14,462 bases of DNA from Bacteroidaceae bacterium. Lineage in GTDB: Bacteria; Bacteroidota; Bacteroidia; Bacteroidales; Bacteroidaceae. The stretch spans positions 1-14,462 of the forward strand of contig JAFNWA010000171.1 of assembly GCA_017383665.1 (NCBI GenBank). The letters are read 5' to 3'. The notes under the pieces were generated by a model. It was not told where the DNA came from and made no database searches. It saw only the letters and a list, made by a program, of their open reading frames with translations. The translations under genes were made by a program, and so were the position numbers. Shown one piece after another: positions 13,161-14,462 of this stretch (position 1 is its first letter; every line of letters begins with the position of its first letter).

Positions 13161-14462
13161 CAGTAATTTCAGCCGGGAACACTCGTTCCGGGTCAAAAAA
13201 CTCGACACAACTCTCTGCCATTGCCTTAATTGTCGGTGTAACCTTGCCATTGAAAGTTTCATTGCCGTTAACAATAACCTTTATGGGTTTTGTGAAGTCG
13301 AACAATTTTTCGCTCAGGTATATTGTCACATTTCCTTTTTTCGCCGGTGCATAGCTCTTTGAGAAGAACATGGGGATATTGTATATGAGCTGTGTTGTTG
13401 TGTAAGTCACATTCTGCACAGTAAGGATAACTGTGTTGTCGGCAATGCTCATCTCGTAGCAGGTGCGTTCCTCGTCATTGTTGCGCGATGTCTCATTCAC
13501 CTTCAGGTTATAGAAGCCTGTGCGGTGGCGGCCATACATGTCATAGTCCTCCCAATAGAAATATGTGGGGTGGGCATTGCGGCTATGCTGTTTGAGCCAT
13601 GGAGTTGTCTTTTCATAATTGATGCTGTGTCCCATATTCGGTACAAGCTCTATGAAGTGCTTGTATAAACCTGGGTGTTTCTTTGACAGGCTGTCAATTG
13701 TTACTCCTGCATTATAGGTCATTGCATTGCGTGCAAAACCATAATCCTGCTCACCGGTACGCAATGAAAAGGCAATGTTGGCAAGGTTCTCCATCGGGGC
13801 ATTCTTCAGCGGTTCACCACCAGCCATGGGGCCGGCACCTGCAAGATAGTCGGCATAGAATGAGGCTAAACGCTGGCTGCCGTAACCGCCCTCTGAGATT
13901 CCATAAAAATAGATTCTGTTGGCATCAATATTCTCATTTACAAAGGCAAGGCGTAGGAGTTTTTCCCAAGCCCATTGTTTGCTCTGAATTGCCCAGCGGT
14001 AAAGCTCGCCATAACCGTTAGGTATTTGCGGAATGAAGTGAAGCGACGGCGCGTCATCATAACTGTCGCAAAGGCGTATGCCTGTTTCCCACTCACGGTT
14101 CTTTTCGCCCGATCCGTGCATGTAGAGGAAGAGTGGGTAACCTTCTTTCGGCTGTTCGCCCTTCTTTATGAAATAATAGGGCATAACGGCATGCTCCTCG
14201 AGCTGTTCGGGGAGCTTCCAGTAACCGGTATCCCGTGGTTCATCGGTAGAGAACGGTGCAATGAGTTTCTCCTCGTCGAGTGCCATGACAGCGTTACTCC
14301 AGCACTCCCATACAGCCTTGCGTGCATCTTCAATGTCCGCTGGTTTTATCTTGTCTTTACCATTGTAACCGGCACATTCCCCATTGAGCATTTTTGAGAA
14401 GTAACTGCTCACCTTCTTTATCTTACACTTTGAAATGGTCTTTGCATTGCAGTCGTTTGAAC
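13147..14462 (-). CDS. Alpha/beta hydrolase, esterase-like (N-terminus outside window)
   Basis: A serine hydrolase of the alpha/beta fold, closest in look to the PHB-depolymerase/esterase-like group. An oxyanion strand LFLYMHGSGE is followed by the nucleophile elbow GISEGG (Ser codon at 13896-13894) and a late MGHSI (His codon at 13629-13627). The acid is probably an E or D in RTGEQDYG. After the catalytic domain, about 150 residues rich in beta-type sequence (from TYFYWEDYDMYGRHRTGFY) form a separate C-terminal domain. The frame is open to the window edge; the first start-like codon inside is a GTG at 14412 and an ATG lies at 14391, but coding-like sequence continues upstream (SNDCNAKTISKCKIKK), so the true start is probably beyond 14462. 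A signal peptide, and hence export, cannot be checked. Substrate unknown; a dietary or host glycan ester is only a guess. It is separated from recR by 74 bases. Confidence 0.82.
   Translation of the reverse strand, partial: SNDCNAKTISKCKIKKVSSYFSKMLNGECAGYNGKDKIKPADIEDARKAVWECWSNAVMALDEEKLIAPFSTDEPRDTGYWKLPEQLEEHAVMPYYFIKKGEQPKEGYPLFLYMHGSGEKNREWETGIRLCDSYDDAPSLHFIPQIPNGYGELYRWAIQSKQWAWEKLLRLAFVNENIDANRIYFYGISEGGYGSQRLASFYADYLAGAGPMAGGEPLKNAPMENLANIAFSLRTGEQDYGFARNAMTYNAGVTIDSLSKKHPGLYKHFIELVPNMGHSINYEKTTPWLKQHSRNAHPTYFYWEDYDMYGRHRTGFYNLKVNETSRNNDEERTCYEMSIADNTVILTVQNVTYTTTQLIYNIPMFFSKSYAPAKKGNVTIYLSEKLFDFTKPIKVIVNGNETFNGKVTPTIKAMAESCVEFFDPERVFPAEITVDIK

Noticed and set aside
1..14462. CRISPR array, insertion sequence, prophage or integrated element
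   Set aside because: No regularly spaced repeats, transposase or integrase, and no terminal repeats were seen. All genes look like resident chromosomal genes with similar codon use.

Overview
The window looks like chromosomal, housekeeping DNA from a member of the order Bacteroidales (Bacteroides, Prevotella or a close relative). Three things point there. The best promoters have the Bacteroidetes form (TAnnTTTG at -7 with a TTG/TTTG element about 20 bp upstream). The tRNA gene does not encode its CCA tail, and start codons lack an obvious Shine-Dalgarno sequence. The protein sequences and gene order also fit that group. No insertion sequence, prophage, CRISPR array or toxin-antitoxin pair is visible, and no gene-free stretch exceeds about 300 bases.

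Layout from left to right. (1) 1-2698, minus: polA, missing only its extreme C-terminus at the window edge. (2) 2806-3780, plus: a trans-polyprenyl diphosphate synthase divergent from polA, with its own promoter. It ends at a near-symmetrical 19-bp hairpin that probably serves as a two-way terminator. (3) 9902 down to 3853, minus: a six-gene set mnmG, apt, uvrC, dtd, a MazG-like pyrophosphohydrolase and deoC. From apt onward the genes are tightly packed or overlapping. mnmG has a promoter and an inverted repeat in its probable leader. Between mnmG and apt lies a perfect 16-bp palindrome identical to the classical ParB centromere site parS. (4) 10058-10131, minus: tRNA-Asp(GTC) with a strong promoter and a hairpin terminator. 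(5) 13072 down to 10266, minus: a compact set recR, a four-helix membrane protein, a family 2 glycosyltransferase with an extra C-terminal domain, and a GNAT acetyltransferase. (6) 13147-14462, minus: an alpha/beta hydrolase whose N-terminus lies outside the window.

Functionally, region 3 groups tRNA modification and quality control (mnmG, dtd), nucleotide salvage or clean-up (apt, MazG-like, deoC) and nucleotide excision repair (uvrC). polA, the polymerase that fills excision gaps, and recR, which acts in gap repair with RecF/RecO, lie nearby. The recR set joins DNA repair to an apparent envelope-glycan module. The most notable non-coding feature is the parS-like site, which suggests this locus belongs to the ParB-organised, origin-proximal part of the chromosome. 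I found no DnaA-box cluster or parAB genes in the window to confirm that. I did not find evidence of a wholly new multi-gene system; the novel-looking items are local features listed under findings.
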